A stretch of DNA of 64,000 nucleotides from Watersipora subatra (lineage: Eukaryota > Bryozoa > Gymnolaemata > Cheilostomatida > Watersiporidae): assembly GCF_963576615.1 (NCBI RefSeq), contig NC_088708.1, forward strand, positions 25,055,191 through 25,119,190, written 5' to 3'. The translations under genes were made by a program, and so were the position numbers. Numbering within the stretch: position 1 is the first letter of the stretch; each line of letters begins with the position of its first letter. Of the stretch, positions 37,601-55,000 are shown piece by piece. The notes beneath the pieces are model-generated. The model was not told the origin of the DNA. It made no database searches and was given only the letters and a program-made list of their open reading frames with translations.

Positions 37601-38299
37601 AGGGCAGCGTGTAGATTGGACAAGTTTGCGTGGCTAGAGAGATGCTAGGTCAGGCTAGAGGTTGAGCAGCTAAAATAATTACAAGATCATTGACTATACC
37701 CTGTGACAATGCATTGCAACACGCAATCATGGTTTTACTATAGCAACGATTGCTACCATGACAACGCAGTGAACGAGTAGGGATCGCCGTGACAAAGACA
37801 ACAATGTAAGAATGGAATGAAGTAACAATACACCTATAAAACCTAGGGATGAAAGCAAGCATTCAGTGCGTAAATGTAATATGCTATAGCAATGTATTTA
37901 CCATCGCAGGTATAGGATTTGGTTTATATGGTTGGCAACGTCAGCCAGTTTGATTTAGTTACATGGGCAAGTAAGAGTGGTAGTGTGTAGTTTAGCTAGA
38001 GAGCTGCATTGGCACAGGGACTGGCTGCGGAAGATTGAGTATGCGAATAGAGCCAGAGCCACAACATGGGAATCACTACAATATAATAGAGTAAATGTAC
38101 GGCAGACAAAACAGAATACCATGATATGTACAATATGAGAAATGTCAAAAGCTAATGACCCGGTATGGGTGTGTTGCTAAACATCATGGTCGATATAACA
38201 TTTCGGGTTCCAGCATCATCGCACCGTCAATTCCATCCTGCTGTTGCAGGTTACTCAATGACATGGAGATAAGAATGTCTCCTAATGGAGCATCCCCAG
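34652..38299. other. Gene-poor interval with one possible 5' exon near 37387
   Basis: There is no confident coding exon. On the minus strand a short frame at about 37438-37387 (MCCIFPPMPRTSLSFPC) follows an in-frame TAA and ends at a strong donor gtaagt at about 37386; it could be the first exon of the CNBD2-like gene or of another transcript, but no in-phase partner was found. A donor-like gtgagt on the plus strand near 35962 has no clear exon. The rest is AT-rich and featureless. Confidence 0.3.
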
Positions 38300-39728
38300 T
38301 TATGGAGAACGTGATCGAGACCGTTTTGGACTGTAGCTTGGGGATGTCTTCCGTCTGGCAGGAGAAGTACTGCGGGTTCTACTTCTACTTGATTCCCTGC
38401 ATTCCCTGACAGTGATTCTCCGTTTGTCTCCCTTCAACAAGAGCAGTTGTGAAAAAAGTTCCTTTTCATAGTTAGGATAAGAAAAGGCTAAATTATCTTT
38501 GTCTTCTCTACATAAACAACAACAATGAAACTTACATCTTCAGTTTCCAGTTCAGTGTCATCTATTTTCTTCAGAGCATATCTCATATCCTCATTGTTGT
38601 CATATTCAATATATCCTTTTTCATCCCGAATTTTGACAGAAATCACATCGCCAGCATCCTTCATGTGCTTCTTCAAATCACCCACAGTTGCTGACTTCGG
38701 AATGCCTAACAAAATGTTTATTTACAAGCATCATACCTAACGCAAATATGGTTAGGTCCCAGTTTTTTTAGAGATACATGTATGTGATATCCAGGTAAGA
38801 TAAGCATAGACAGGAAAAATTACACCCTTACCTGTTACAACAACCTTATATTTTCTTCGAACTGGAGGGGCTCTTTGACGATCTCGACTAGCATAACCGT
38901 TGTCACGATGACCCCCGCCTCTGTCTCTACCATATCCTTGATTATAACCTCGATCATACCCCCTGTCATAGCCACCTCTTCCACCACTGCTATAATAATC
39001 TCTCCTGTCATCATAGCGAGGAGGCCCCCTAGGACCACGCCCCCCATCCCTAGCGCCATGAGGAACTTCTACTCTGAGCGCGTATCCATCATAATTAGCT
39101 CCATTTTGAGTACGAACAGCATCTTCTGCATCTCTAAAAGCAGCATGCATTAGCAAGGACATGAGGGCTTATTAGCACCTATTTCAAAAATATGAGCTTT
39201 ACAATAAGCAGTCAACTATTGCTTGAAAAATAAAACAAATGGCTTCTAGTTAAAACCGAGCTATCAAATAAATAATATGGTAACGTTCCAAACACTTCTC
39301 AGGTTGTAGACTGACCAATATTAACTGACGCTACAAAACCTCCGAGCTTTTATTCCGCCATCTTACCTAGTTTCAAGTAAAATATGTCCTGTTTGCAAAA
39401 ATCTAAGCGGTTTTCCCCACTTATAGCTACGAACTATTTGTAGCGTAAGTGGGAAATTGGTGAAACGAGCAAGCTCTATTATCTGACTAGCAACTTCAAT
39501 GTTGAAGAAAATACTGAAATATAAAATAACCCTATAACATAAAAAAATGGTGATGTACCTGTAATCTTCGAATTCTATGAAGGCAAAAGGTGGACCTCGT
39601 CCGGCGCCATTTTTTAACTCGACTTTAACAATTTTGCCATATTTTTCAAATAATTGCTCTACTTCATTCGACCTAATATCTGGAGGTAAATTTCCTACAT
39701 ATATTCGGACCAGCTTTTCTCGAGACAT
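38300..39728 (-). CDS. SRSF1: SR protein, SRSF1/SRSF9-like splicing factor
   Basis: Nuclear RNA-binding protein for constitutive and alternative splicing. Exons: 39728-39559, 39133-38832, 38705-38536, 38431-38300, all in phase, 257 residues (human SRSF1 has 248). RRM1 covers about 8-83 with RNP2 RIYVGNL and RNP1 [10 protein letters not shown], followed by the RDAEDAV helix. A Gly/Arg/Tyr linker (about 84-148, [17 protein letters not shown]) leads to a second, pseudo-RRM from KVVVTG at about 153. The C-terminus is a short RS domain ([15 protein letters not shown], ending KRSRSRSP). The usual SWQDLKD heptad of the second RRM is replaced by ATVGDLK at 163-169. The RS tail is shorter than in human SRSF1. 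The last acceptor (ttgttgaag) is weaker than the others but restores phase and yields the RS tail. It diverges from DYNLL. Confidence 0.92.
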
Positions 39729-40566
<838 letters not shown>

Positions 40567-40751
40567 AACATTGACAATCTCTAATTCTTCTCAGGATATC
40601 TCACGTTTATACAGTCAATTCGCTGAGCTCGTGTGCTTCAGCATGTTCGCATTACTTGTTTTGCTGTTCACATAAGATGAAATAATCAGTCATTTTCTCG
40701 TTATAACATATTTGATGAAAATACAGATCTTGTTGTAACATACTTGAAGAA

Positions 40752-40757
40752 AATAAA
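40752..40757 (+). terminator. DYNLL poly(A) signal
   Basis: AATAAA 186 bp after the DYNLL stop codon; cleavage would fall near 40770-40780. Confidence 0.65.
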
Positions 40758-40782
40758 GCTTTAGTTTTGATACAATAACCAA

Positions 40783-40788
40783 TTTATT
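40783..40788 (-). terminator. COQ5 poly(A) signal
   Basis: AATAAA on the minus strand 85 bp after the COQ5 stop codon; cleavage would fall near 40760-40770, so the COQ5 and DYNLL transcripts probably overlap at their 3' ends. Confidence 0.6.
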
Positions 40789-40872
40789 AAATGTAGTATT
40801 AGTTGATGAGGAATTTTTTTATAATATATAAATTATATCCAAAAACTTTTTATAACTAATAAATAGCATCAA

Positions 40873-44151
<3,279 letters not shown>

Positions 44152-46122
44152 CAAAGGAAAAATTTGGAACCTCGTACCTAAAAAATTAACAGTGATTTTG
44201 AAACTGAACTAACGATAGCCTACAAATAATGGCAGTAAGATATATTTGAAAATCAAAAAATAACTATATATAGGAAAAATAAACGATAAAATGAAAAATA
44301 TTTTTGAGTCACAGCACTCTTCAGTTAGTAGTGACATCTGTAGCTTAAAGCAAATTTGCAGTGGGCAAGCTAAAACTTATGTTTCATGATAATTCTTTAC
44401 TTCAATAACTTCAAGTTTTTGATTCAAATTATTGTTAAGAATAATTTGTATCAAATATGTCTATGCTGTGGAAAGATGCTTTCCGCTTACATAATACTCC
44501 AGCTTTGTACGACAAATTTTTATTACAGCTTTATGCTACAGCTTTTTTATAATGCTTTGCAGTTACTATATAAGAAACAGTTTATCTTCATGGCGGAACT
44601 TCTTGTGTTGCCTGAAAGTCCTTAAAATGAGTAATGTCAATATATACGCACTCGCGTTATAACAGTTTATTTATTTATGACTGGCATTTTGGTGGTATGA
44701 CTACTAAAATATGATAGTGGTCAACCCTTAGAGACTATTCAGCCAACATGCCAAAGTGCAAAGGCATGTAGATTGTGGCAGATTGTAATGAACACAATAT
44801 TTTTTATCAAAGTGAAAGCATTTTTGTATATATAATAATATTTCAGAGCTTTAATCTAAAGGTTTACATTAGCATTTGAAGTGAATAGCTTTGATTTCAC
44901 AAATGAACAAGATTCTCTTATCAAGATAATGGTAACCCAAGATAGATGAAGATATCAAGTTAGATGAGAACACAACTACATTTTTGAGTTATGAAATGCT
45001 CTATTAATGAGATTTTTATCTCAAAATGATTATACGCAAGCACCATTGCAAACAACATAACAGGCATATTTATATAATACTGACAGAAAAAAAGTTTAAC
45101 TCTTCAATAAATAAACCATGAAGTTCTCTGATACAAAAAACTTGCAAAATGCAAGGTGTCAATAATAATATAACATGAACAATAAACTTTCCACGTTGAA
45201 ACAAAATAGGAATCAAGACTTATATATGGTTAAAAATTGTGATAACCTTGAGAAGTAACATAACAAAGCTTTATGAGTATTACTGGCAAGGCAACTCACA
45301 CAGAAAACAGCACATTTTAGGCCATATAAATGACTTGAGGTGTTTTACATTCACCGTGAACAAATAAATTTTATTTATCGGTGCACAAAGGAAATTGAGG
45401 CCTTTGAACAGATTTGGAGTTACCAATGGAAAATGTTTGAAGAGAGTGCATGCCAATTACAAGTCCTGATGATACTGACTAACTTATTGACTTGGCAGAA
45501 CATATGTTAAACACATCTTTTTTGTGCGGGTGTTGCGCTACATACCTACATATTGTCCAACAATCACCAACAAGTGGAAGATAACATTCAGTTTATTCGG
45601 TAGAAATGCATATCCCGGCTATCGATCCTGAGAGTAATGAAGGCTTTGATGTTATCTAGATTTATCTATTATGAACCACTTGATGCATCAGAGCAGAATG
45701 TGAGTCATTGGTGGAAGTTGCTTGTAGAATGGCGAGGTATCACTTCCACAGAAAAATCTGGCCATTCTGGTCATTACAATTTGTTCTCTGTCTGCCGTGT
45801 TATTACTGAAGAGCACCAATGTAAAATGTTTTCACCTTAGTTAAGTTAACAAAACCACCTTATTTCACAAATATTCTTACTTACTTACTTTACTTTCCAA
45901 TTGATCCTAAGTGCCAGTTCAAGACATATAAGGTATATTAACCTGTATCACCGTGTATTAACTGAGCTCTGAGTAAAGTGAATCAATGTATAGTTGTTCG
46001 CATAAAATGAGGGTAATAAAGTGGTAAAAACTATATACATGTATATGAGTATTTATGTATCATCAGACTGATTGTCTAAAGCCAAAGGTGATGTAAATGA
46101 TGTATATGAGTATTTGTGCATA
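44152..46122. other. Upstream of COQ5; no further gene recognised
   Basis: AT-rich, with short open frames only (44386-44625, 45637-45840). The COQ5 promoter should lie just above 44151. Near 46040-46150 a segment around tatatgagtattt and cagactgattgtct is repeated twice, next to the 3' end of the retrotransposon. Confidence 0.4.
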
Positions 46123-47793
46123 TCAGTGAGTATTATCAGTCTGATTGTCTGTGGGCGGAAAATATACCTTAACTTGGTTTTTAATGCAATTGTAAAAGCT
46201 AAATCGCCACACATTTGTTCGGTGTTGGTGGCTTAATATCTTACTTCTAGTGTCATTTGTCACAGGTGCAAATTTAATGTGTTCATTTAATTGTATGTTA
46301 TAGAGACCCGCTTCAATTTTTCTGAGGAATAGGGTATCCAGACTGTCTCACCTGTCACTCAGAGAAAGAACTTCAATTCCGTCGCAGCATTCTGTTATAC
46401 TAGCTCTTTTACGGAGCCAGAAGATCCATCTCAGATCATTGTTTTGGACCTTTTCAATGTTATTTGATAGTCTCACTGTGTGTGGAGACCATACTTGGGT
46501 TGCGTATTCAAGGATTGGTTTGACCATGGTATTAAAAGCTATAAGCTTCGTCTTTTTTGGGGCACCAGTTAAGTTTCTTTTTAGGATACCTAGTGTTCAA
46601 TTAGCCTTGGCAATAACTTTGCTAATATGGGTGTTCCACTTTAAGTTTGAGTCTATATGGATCCCGAGATACTTGACCGAATTGGAGACCGGAATCTTCT
46701 CACTACCTAGTTCGAAAATTATATCTGGGATGTCCTTTCCAAATAGAATGTGACAGCATTTCAGCGGGTTGAATTTCATGTCCCATTGACTTACCCAGTC
46801 TTGCAACTGGTTTACGTTCGCCTGTAAAACTTGAGGGTCGGGGTGGGAAGAGCATAACACCGTATCATCTGCATAGAGCCTAGCATCGGAGTTGGTAATT
46901 TGGTTTGTCATGTCGTTAATGTATAACGAAAAGAGTAGGGGACCAAGGACCGAGCCCTGTGGCACTCCAGATTTGACCGAGAAACTAGAGGAAGTAATCC
47001 CATTCACAGACACCGCAAAGCTGCTACCCAGGAGCCAGTCTTCTATCCAGTCAGCACATTTATTGTCAAAATAATATTGGCGGAGTTTGAATAACAATAG
47101 ATTGTGGGGAACTTTATCAAATGCTTTGCTAAAATCAATGCTAATCAAATGATGGTGTTTGTTTAGGTCATAGGCTTCAGCAGCTTGGTGAACAACATGG
47201 ATTAATTGGGTAGTAGTGTTCAAACCTTTACGAAAGCCATGCTGATTGGTTTTAAGTATCTCATGGTTGTTAATATGTTGCCACATACTCGAACATATGA
47301 TGTGCTCCATAGATTTTGCTAGAATGGAAGTTAGGCTAATAGGTCTGTAATTGTTTTTGTAAGTACGTTTTCCACCTTTGTCTATTGGCTTAATAACAGC
47401 TGTTCTCCAATCATTAGGGACTTTACCTTCCTTCAGACTGGTGCGTAGGAGGGTGCATATGCAGTCTAAAAATGAGGGACAGTTTATGCTAAAATTTCTG
47501 ATAGCTATTGCGGGGATGTTGTCAGGACCTGAGGCTTTTCTAGGATCTATTTTTGTTAGCAACAGTTCAACGCCATGCCTACCAATGGTTATATCCTCCA
47601 TTTTCGGGATAATCTTGCAGGTTTCAAAAAGAGGGTAAGGGAGGGCCTGATCTTCATAGACTGAGGCAAAGTGAGTGGCAAGTGTGTCAGGTATTTTGTG
47701 TGGTTCTGTGTCAGTCAGGCCTGTGATGCAGTTTGACCTACCGCTATGTTTGTTAAGATAGTTGTATAAGGGCTTGGTATTCCCTTCCTCCAT
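46123..47793 (-). pseudogene. 5'-truncated non-LTR retrotransposon reverse transcriptase
   Basis: A single continuous minus-strand frame of 557 codons from 47793 to the stop at 46123, interrupted by two TGA codons at 46599-46597 and 46350-46348 but with no frameshift. Reverse-transcriptase motifs appear in order: RKASGPDNIPAIAI, NNYRPISLTSIL, NQHGFRKG, SIDFSKAFDKVPH, GVPQGSVLGPLLFSLYINDM, RLYADDTVLC with the catalytic YADD, and VKYLGIHI. After the first TGA the thumb/C-terminal region continues (LGILKRNL, PILEYATQVWSPH, HQHRTNVWRFSFYN). No endonuclease domain is present upstream, as expected of 5' truncation during insertion. It looks jockey/CR1-like; the clade is inferred. The first ATG at 47793 is not the true start. 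Confidence 0.92.
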
Positions 47794-49350
47794 CTGTTTA
47801 GTGATTTAGTGATTCAAATACTAATAAGAAAAAAATGCCTCAGGGGCACATACGAGAACACCAGATGTTAATAGGTTTGTGCAGCTGATGCCATGCTGTT
47901 GTAAAATTATGTGAATCAGCCCTCAGATTTACCTACTAAAGCAAAAAGTCATTTTGTCAATCAACTGCACAGCAACACCTTGGCGACTTGATCACCACCG
48001 GTTACGAGCAATAGGTTTGCTGCAGTTTTAGCATAATACATACACATATCTGGAGATATTTATAAATCCATTTATGTTGTAAAAACCACCTTATAACCAT
48101 ATTACTACCTCAGCTTATTACTACCTCAGTCGAAGCAGAGGTTTTAAAGACTATAATTCAAATCCTACGAAAGCTTTCCTTTTGGGAAACGCTTGATTTC
48201 AAATGTTTTAGGGTACCGACATAAGATTATGTAGTTTTTAACTTTACAAAGCACATTATCTTATATTGCGGCCAAATGCTGCAAATACCTTATTACCAAA
48301 AGTTCACGTACAACGCATAAAATCGCAGGCTACTTTACAGGTTCGTATTCTTATCAATAGCATATGACAAATGTCAATTTAAAACACGAGGGCTCGCTAC
48401 TCGAATTATTATGTAGTTTGGGGGTATAATATGGCATTTCGTTACCGTGGCGCATCTTATCCTCTCCTATTGTGTTCCCATCGCTAGCTTCCGCTCTGAC
48501 CAAGATCAGCTTGCGAACTAATATGAACAAAAATTTTTCAAGAAAGCACTCTTTGGTTGCGTACCCCCATCTACTAGTATAGAGCAGTTACCTTAGTAGA
48601 ACCAGTAGTATTTTATGTGTAGCATTTTACAGATGTATTTACTGCAATGGCGTGCAAATAGCTTCTCTATTTTTTCTTAGTAATAAATACCAACGAACTT
48701 ATAACTTACTATTGTTCATAACTTGAATAGTTGCAGAAGGGCACATTGAAAGGTGTTGCTAAGACTTGAGAGTAAATATTATGAGGGTTTCAAGTTTTTG
48801 CATTGTTTCAAGCATCTCTGATCTAGCAACTACATCCTGAATCAGTAGGCATATAACATATAATGCTGTTTCAAAAAATCGCAGCTGAACATGGTGAACG
48901 AAGTAGTTGCTATACCAAGAAAATGTTTTTTTTAGATAGAAACATATTGAATCTTTGCCAATTTAACTTTTCATTTTGCTTAGCAAGGATTTTAAAAATA
49001 TGTTTAGCTTATTCTAGAGACACTGATTGACATCGTGGAACATGAGATGCTATTTGTAAAGTTGCTATAATTTGCAAGCATTAGCACAAAGAATTTTATT
49101 TATGCTTAGTTTTAGTGCTGTATAACTCAAAGGTAAAATTGCGGTGTCATGGTGAGTTTGGTCAGAAAATACCATGTTATGTTATTATTTCACCTAATAT
49201 AAAGCTGTCAACCAATCAAATACTGACCTTGCATCCACTTACTAACTTACATATAAATGGCTGCTTTGGTACAATAAGTCAGTCAGTGTTCACTTGGTTT
49301 AATTATGTTTGGAGAGGTCATATTGCTACAACATATAAAGTCGTTTGTTT
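47794..49350. other. Gene-free spacer
   Basis: No frame continuing the retrotransposon upstream, no recognised exon. AT-rich with some CpG-containing unique sequence at 48370-48560. Confidence 0.4.
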
Positions 49351-50250
49351 ACTTAAAGGTTGACTTGCAACAAAATTCACATTACAGTTATTTGGTATCA
49401 AAAGTTTCACCATGTCTTACTCTGCTGTGTTGTATGTGCAAAATATGTGGAAATGTGATTACACGCTCTTGAAAGCTCAAAAACAAACAGCTAATCGCAG
49501 TCTTCACGAAAACGCTGTAGGTTAGAATCCCTTTCCAAAACAGCTCAAATGGGACGTAGTTGAACACGATGGCTTATGTTTACATGTTCATGAAACCCCA
49601 TTCATCGAAATATTTTCTCAAATATTCTTCACGCATTCAATAAAACCGTGTCTATTGTCCTTATGCGCCTATTTCATCATAATTTTAATGCTGTCATCTT
49701 GAGCACTGATATCTCAAAACCTATCGTAAAAATTTGTTTAATTTTTTAACTTTAGCTCAAAGGAGTGCATATCATCTTCTGATAAACAAGATGAGTCTAT
49801 TGATCACCTGTGATAGTCAAAAAATGTTGCAGAAATTGTTCGCGTCATTTGGCAGGAAGTATGGGTCACATGATCAGATTATAACTAGATGATTAGACCA
49901 AACTGAAGCGAAACTGTAAAGTAGCGAGCATCTATAAGTAATAAGCGCTTTCCGGTAAAACCCAAGGGTTTGTCATAAACTAGTGCTACGAAATCTTTTA
50001 TATTGAACCTTTTATTGGCCTTTCATTTCACGTGATAACTTTATCACCTGTCAAAACGATGTCAAATAAAGGTATTCCAAACTACAGCGTTTTCGTGATG
50101 ACTGCGATTAACTGTTCGTTTTTGAGCTTTTAAGAGCTTGTAATCACATTTTTACATATTTTGCACCTACAATACAGCAGAGTAAGACATGGTGAATCTT
50201 TGATACCAAATAACTGTAATGTGAATTTTGTTGCAAGTCAGCTTTTAAGC
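49351..50250. mobile_element. Non-autonomous element with about 150-bp TIRs (copy 2)
   Basis: Starts acttaaaggttgacttgcaa and ends in its near inverse (gttgcaagtcagcttttaag). The central part (cacctgtgatagtc, atgattagaccaaactgaag and so on) is the reverse complement of the centre of copy 1, so the copies inserted in opposite orientations. Intergenic, between the retrotransposon and VPS18. Confidence 0.75.
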
Positions 50251-52016
50251 TTATTATTTTATGACGACATAAACATATCACTCCAAAAGGTTTCTCACAT
50301 ATAATCATCGTTTACTATCGCCTATGTTCAATGAGATATGCGTTATCAGCTATTTTGGTGGTCGTTGGTATACTCAGTCTGCCGCCACTGTAACTATCAA
50401 CTGTATATTTGGTTCCTGCAGTAGCTTCACTGGTTTAGTCATCAATTGATGTCCACGACGAAATTAAGAGAATGAAACTTTTACTTCTGTGTAAGTAGGC
50501 TACTGTCTAGGTCTAATTTGTAAACAAATGAACATATTTAGAACATGATATTTTCAAATTCACTTCATTGGTACATGTATAATTATTGGTAATAATAAAA
50601 TCTTCGCGAAATACTCATGTCAACGATCATTTGTGCGTTTTCTTAATAGTTATGAACTTTGATAAGTCAAATGATTCCTTATCTTTATAACATCCTCTTC
50701 CTAGCATTAAATATACTTAGAAAGTACTTATAATATTACCATACATCTAAATATCAAATATTTTAAAAAGACAATTGTTTTGAGTTGTTCACCGCTTTAC
50801 ATTATTCCGAAATTTTTTATATGGAGAGATAATGGACCTGCTTATAGATTCGATGAGCTGCTATTTCTAACTATAACTAGGTCGTAGCCAATGCAGTACA
50901 ATTAACTTGCTAAACATGGTTTAGTAAGCAAGTATGTATTATATGAGTGATATAGAAGATGCTACACTTGCAGGTTCAGCAAGTTTCTGAGGTCGTAGTT
51001 TGGCAGATGTTTCCTTTAATTTTTTATAAAAACATATTTTGGTATAAGGGAAGGCCAATTTATATGTGAGCTAAGTTTGGATAGATAAAACTCTAGGATG
51101 AGAACATTAAATGATCATATTATACAACCATGAAGTTATTTGAGGGCCATAAACCAACTCAAGTGAGTTTGTTGGAGAATAAAACTGAAAAACCTCGCAT
51201 AAGCTGACTATCATTGTAGTATAGCTGCTGAAAGAATAACACTCATTCTCAATATTTAATATCTTTCGAAGGCAAGGAAGTCAAAGATCCTAGAACATAT
51301 TGGATGCACATACTCTGTTTGGCATAACATGGATTTATATTTTTTGTACCAAAAGCATAATTTAATTGTACACTCCCTGTAAATCACGTAAACAGCTTTA
51401 AAGGTTTTCAGGTTCACAAATTATATATGATGCAAATTTTATTATGAATATAAGTTATGTGTAGATGTAATATTGTCACTGTAAGTGTTATACTGCATTA
51501 TTCTATGTTATAAAAAATGAGATACTAAACCAAAATGTTCATAAAGAGATATACACTGTTTTAATGAGTAGTCAATGTTGACAAACATGTGTTTATATGT
51601 AATATTCACTGGAGATTAGATATCACATAGCTTCCTGATAGCCATATAGCTTCCTGATCACCAAATCAGCAGATGCTTGTAGTAACAATGAAAAGAGTGT
51701 TTAGTCTGCTAAATGATATGATAAAAAAGTGAGATCTAAATTGAAGTAGTTTTCAATTACATTGTGTTAGTGTTTTTCCTGTTAAACAAAAATAACTGAA
51801 CATTCTATTAGTAGTGCATCAAGCAATCCCCTTCAGCTGTTAACTCTGAGCTTTTGACTCTTCAACTTTATTTACTTTTACATGTATATTGTTATCCTTA
51901 TAACTATAAAATTTATCATTCATCCAGTTACACACATCAGACCCTGCATCTATTTCTTCACTGTTGGCATTTGCTTATCAACTTGTTTTTCAGCTTTGTT
52001 ATCATCAACGGAAAAC
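50251..52016. other. VPS18 upstream region
   Basis: AT-rich, no coding exon recognised. An acceptor-like tttttcag ends at 51993, 23 bp before the VPS18 start codon, so a 5' untranslated exon may lie further left. Confidence 0.4.
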
Positions 52017-55000
52017 ATGTCAGGTCAGATGGAGGGTGCCATGTTTCAGCGAACCACCATTCCTATCAGGTACATGTATAATTTGAATTATGACAAAAAT
52101 AGAACATATTATAAAAAAATTTTATTTTTATGTAACAGTATGATTAGCTACTGAAATAAAGAAGTCAAATATATTGTGAGAGGTTTTTGTTGCTTCTTTT
52201 TATGTGCATCTATCCTGATTCATGTCAAAGCTCTTTGTGCCAACCTATGCAGAATTTTGGTGATTCAGTTTCACTTCTTTTACTCACCAGAGTTGTTGAG
52301 AAGATTTGCTATTTATGTATCTACTAGCGGAATGTGTGGTGTTGCACGGGTATTAAAAAAAGCTTATAAACAGTGGCAGGTAATGTAGTTGCCTGCCACT
52401 TGCCATTAGCCTGGCACAATGACAATGGTTAATTTGAGCAAGCTAGTATCCGTATTGTTAAATTTACTAATAAGAGCAGTGAGAGCAGGCTTTAGTGACA
52501 TTGCATCATAACGAAGTGGCTACGCGTGTTTTAACCTAGATAGCGACTTATATCGCCCATTGACTCTATGCATCTCGCGTAGCTCAATTGGTTATCTAGT
52601 CGACTGGAAAATGGGAGGCTCTGAGGTCAAATCTTTTGCGATAGGATTCTTCATTCTAAGATTTTAATAGCTATAGCTGGACAGACGAATCACAGACAGA
52701 CACTGAGATTTGTATATATAGATGTGTTCAATCCAAGACATCAAACTACAGATAAGGAGTAGCTAATACACTGTAGCTGTCTCATAGTTTTACAGGAGAT
52801 GTTACCCACTTGAAAGTGTGCAATGGTTTCCTCCTATATGTAATGGTCGGAAGGGAAGGTAAAGTGATTAGACGGGTGAATATGCTCGTCAAGACAGAAG
52901 AAAAGGATGGTGAGTTAGTCTTATTTTGTTTGCTATATGTTTTGGGATAAGCAGTAATCTTCTCTTTCAGTAATATGTGTTGGTTTTGTTTTTATATCAC
53001 AAACTAGCTGTGCTACCCGGCATTGCCCGGGTAATAAAAAAGTCTTTGATCAGAAAATTGATTTATATTTAACACATAACAACATTTGCCATTCTAACGT
53101 TCAAACTACATATCGTGAGAAAAGTGTTAGGTAAAAAAATTTATTAGAAAATAAAAACAACTGTTAAGGTTTTCAAACTTTGTCAAACAACTTTTAAACT
53201 CATATTTCCTCATATCGGGAGGAATATGTTTCGTGCAGGTCAAATAAATTCAAAAACATAAAACGACTATAAAAAGGTTTAGATGTAAATGTGAAATAAT
53301 TTGCAAGTAATAGCTAAATTAATTCGGTTTGCTACGGTAATGATAAATTAATACAAACTGAGAAAAAAAATAAATATCCTCAATATGTAGAATTAATAAT
53401 AACAATTCTTGCATAGAGGTGCCTGTATATAACAAAGGTTATTGACCCCAGATATACATAGTTTTGAACCTTATGAAAAATACTTCTTAATAGGGGCATC
53501 ATAGCCCGTGACCGCATCTGTAAAATAATCAGCCTGCGCTATAGCTATATCTATAGCCGGAATGCAGACATACGGACGGACATACTTTGAGAAATATATA
53601 CATATATATATAGATGTATATAGATGAGTGTTTCAAATTATTTACTGACAATTTTGTCGACCGTCATTTATAGAACTTGTATCTTCTGTTGCTAGCTAGT
53701 TATCATCATGCTTGCTACTGACTACTTACTAACTTGTCAAGGGGTGTTCTTAAATCATTTTTATGTCTGAAAGTGTGTGTCTGCTAATCATCAACTTATG
53801 TGTATAGAGGTAGAATTCGGCAGGGATGATGAAATTGTCGATGTCTTTCTCGATCCGACTGGAGACCATGCTATTATCGTCATGTCTTTCGACGTAAACT
53901 ACTATCTTCATAGACTCTCAAAGTCACTCAAACAGATCTCTAAGTTCAATGTAAGTCTAGCATAATTGCATGCCAAGTAGCTTTTAAAAAGTTTAACTAC
54001 TGAAAATGTTTATGGCTATGCAGAAAGAGCGATTTTTTAAATGTTAACTCGAACAACCAAAAACAAAACTAAAAATATTTACATTTAAATATTTAATATT
54101 TATATTTAAATAACTATTTAAAAGTAAGGTTAGATTTGAACAATGTTTAGGTAAGGCATGCAGATATACAGAAGTATACAAGTTTTAATGTATATTTGCA
54201 GTTATATTTGCTGGCTATTTAGTAATTTATGATACCCATAAATGAATTTGTAACAGTTCAACGCTAATTGAACACACTAACTTGTAAAACTCTCCAATTG
54301 CTGTTGGACATTAGTTACAAGTTATCTCTACATTAGATTTGCCAGTAAATAATAATTATTACATCTCTGTCTAAACACACGTGTAATACATGTGAGTTAT
54401 GACTATTATACAAATCATGTCTGTAGTTTTACAGCTTGTAGTTATAAAGTTTGTAGTTACAGTATATACTGGTAGATTATCTCTATAGTGACGAATATTA
54501 TGTTTATAGTTTTACAGATTGTGGCTACGACTGGACAGATGTCTACAGTTATATAAATTGTTTTTATAGTTATACAGGTTGTGTTTATGGTTATACAAAT
54601 GGCATTTAAACAAATTGTGGTTATCGTTATACATATTATGTGCAGCTTACACCTATATGTAACTTAACAATCTCTATGTTTTTAGGGAAAGAAGATAACG
54701 GCTGTGGCATGGAATCCAGACTGTGCACTCCGTTATACTGGACCAATACTTGTTGGAACTAACAAAGGTACTAATCAAAATTTTCTCAAAATTTGATTAA
54801 TAAAAATCATTTAATAAATTAAAGATTATTAATCAAATTTATAAAAATTTGATTAATAATCTTAAATAAATTAATTTTATTACCTAATTGCGATCAAGTT
54901 TTATCGATTTTAAATATTGAAAGCTTTAAAAATAAACATTAAAAACATTCTGGTGATCGGATCACCTTAAACATAAAAAAGAATTGCAAATAATAATAAA

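Noticed and set aside
52796-52909. VPS18 exon 2 starting at the later acceptor tacag/52796
   Set aside because: Joining exon 1 there shifts the frame and gives a stop after about 22 codons; the upstream acceptor catag/52788 keeps phase and restores the conserved segment.
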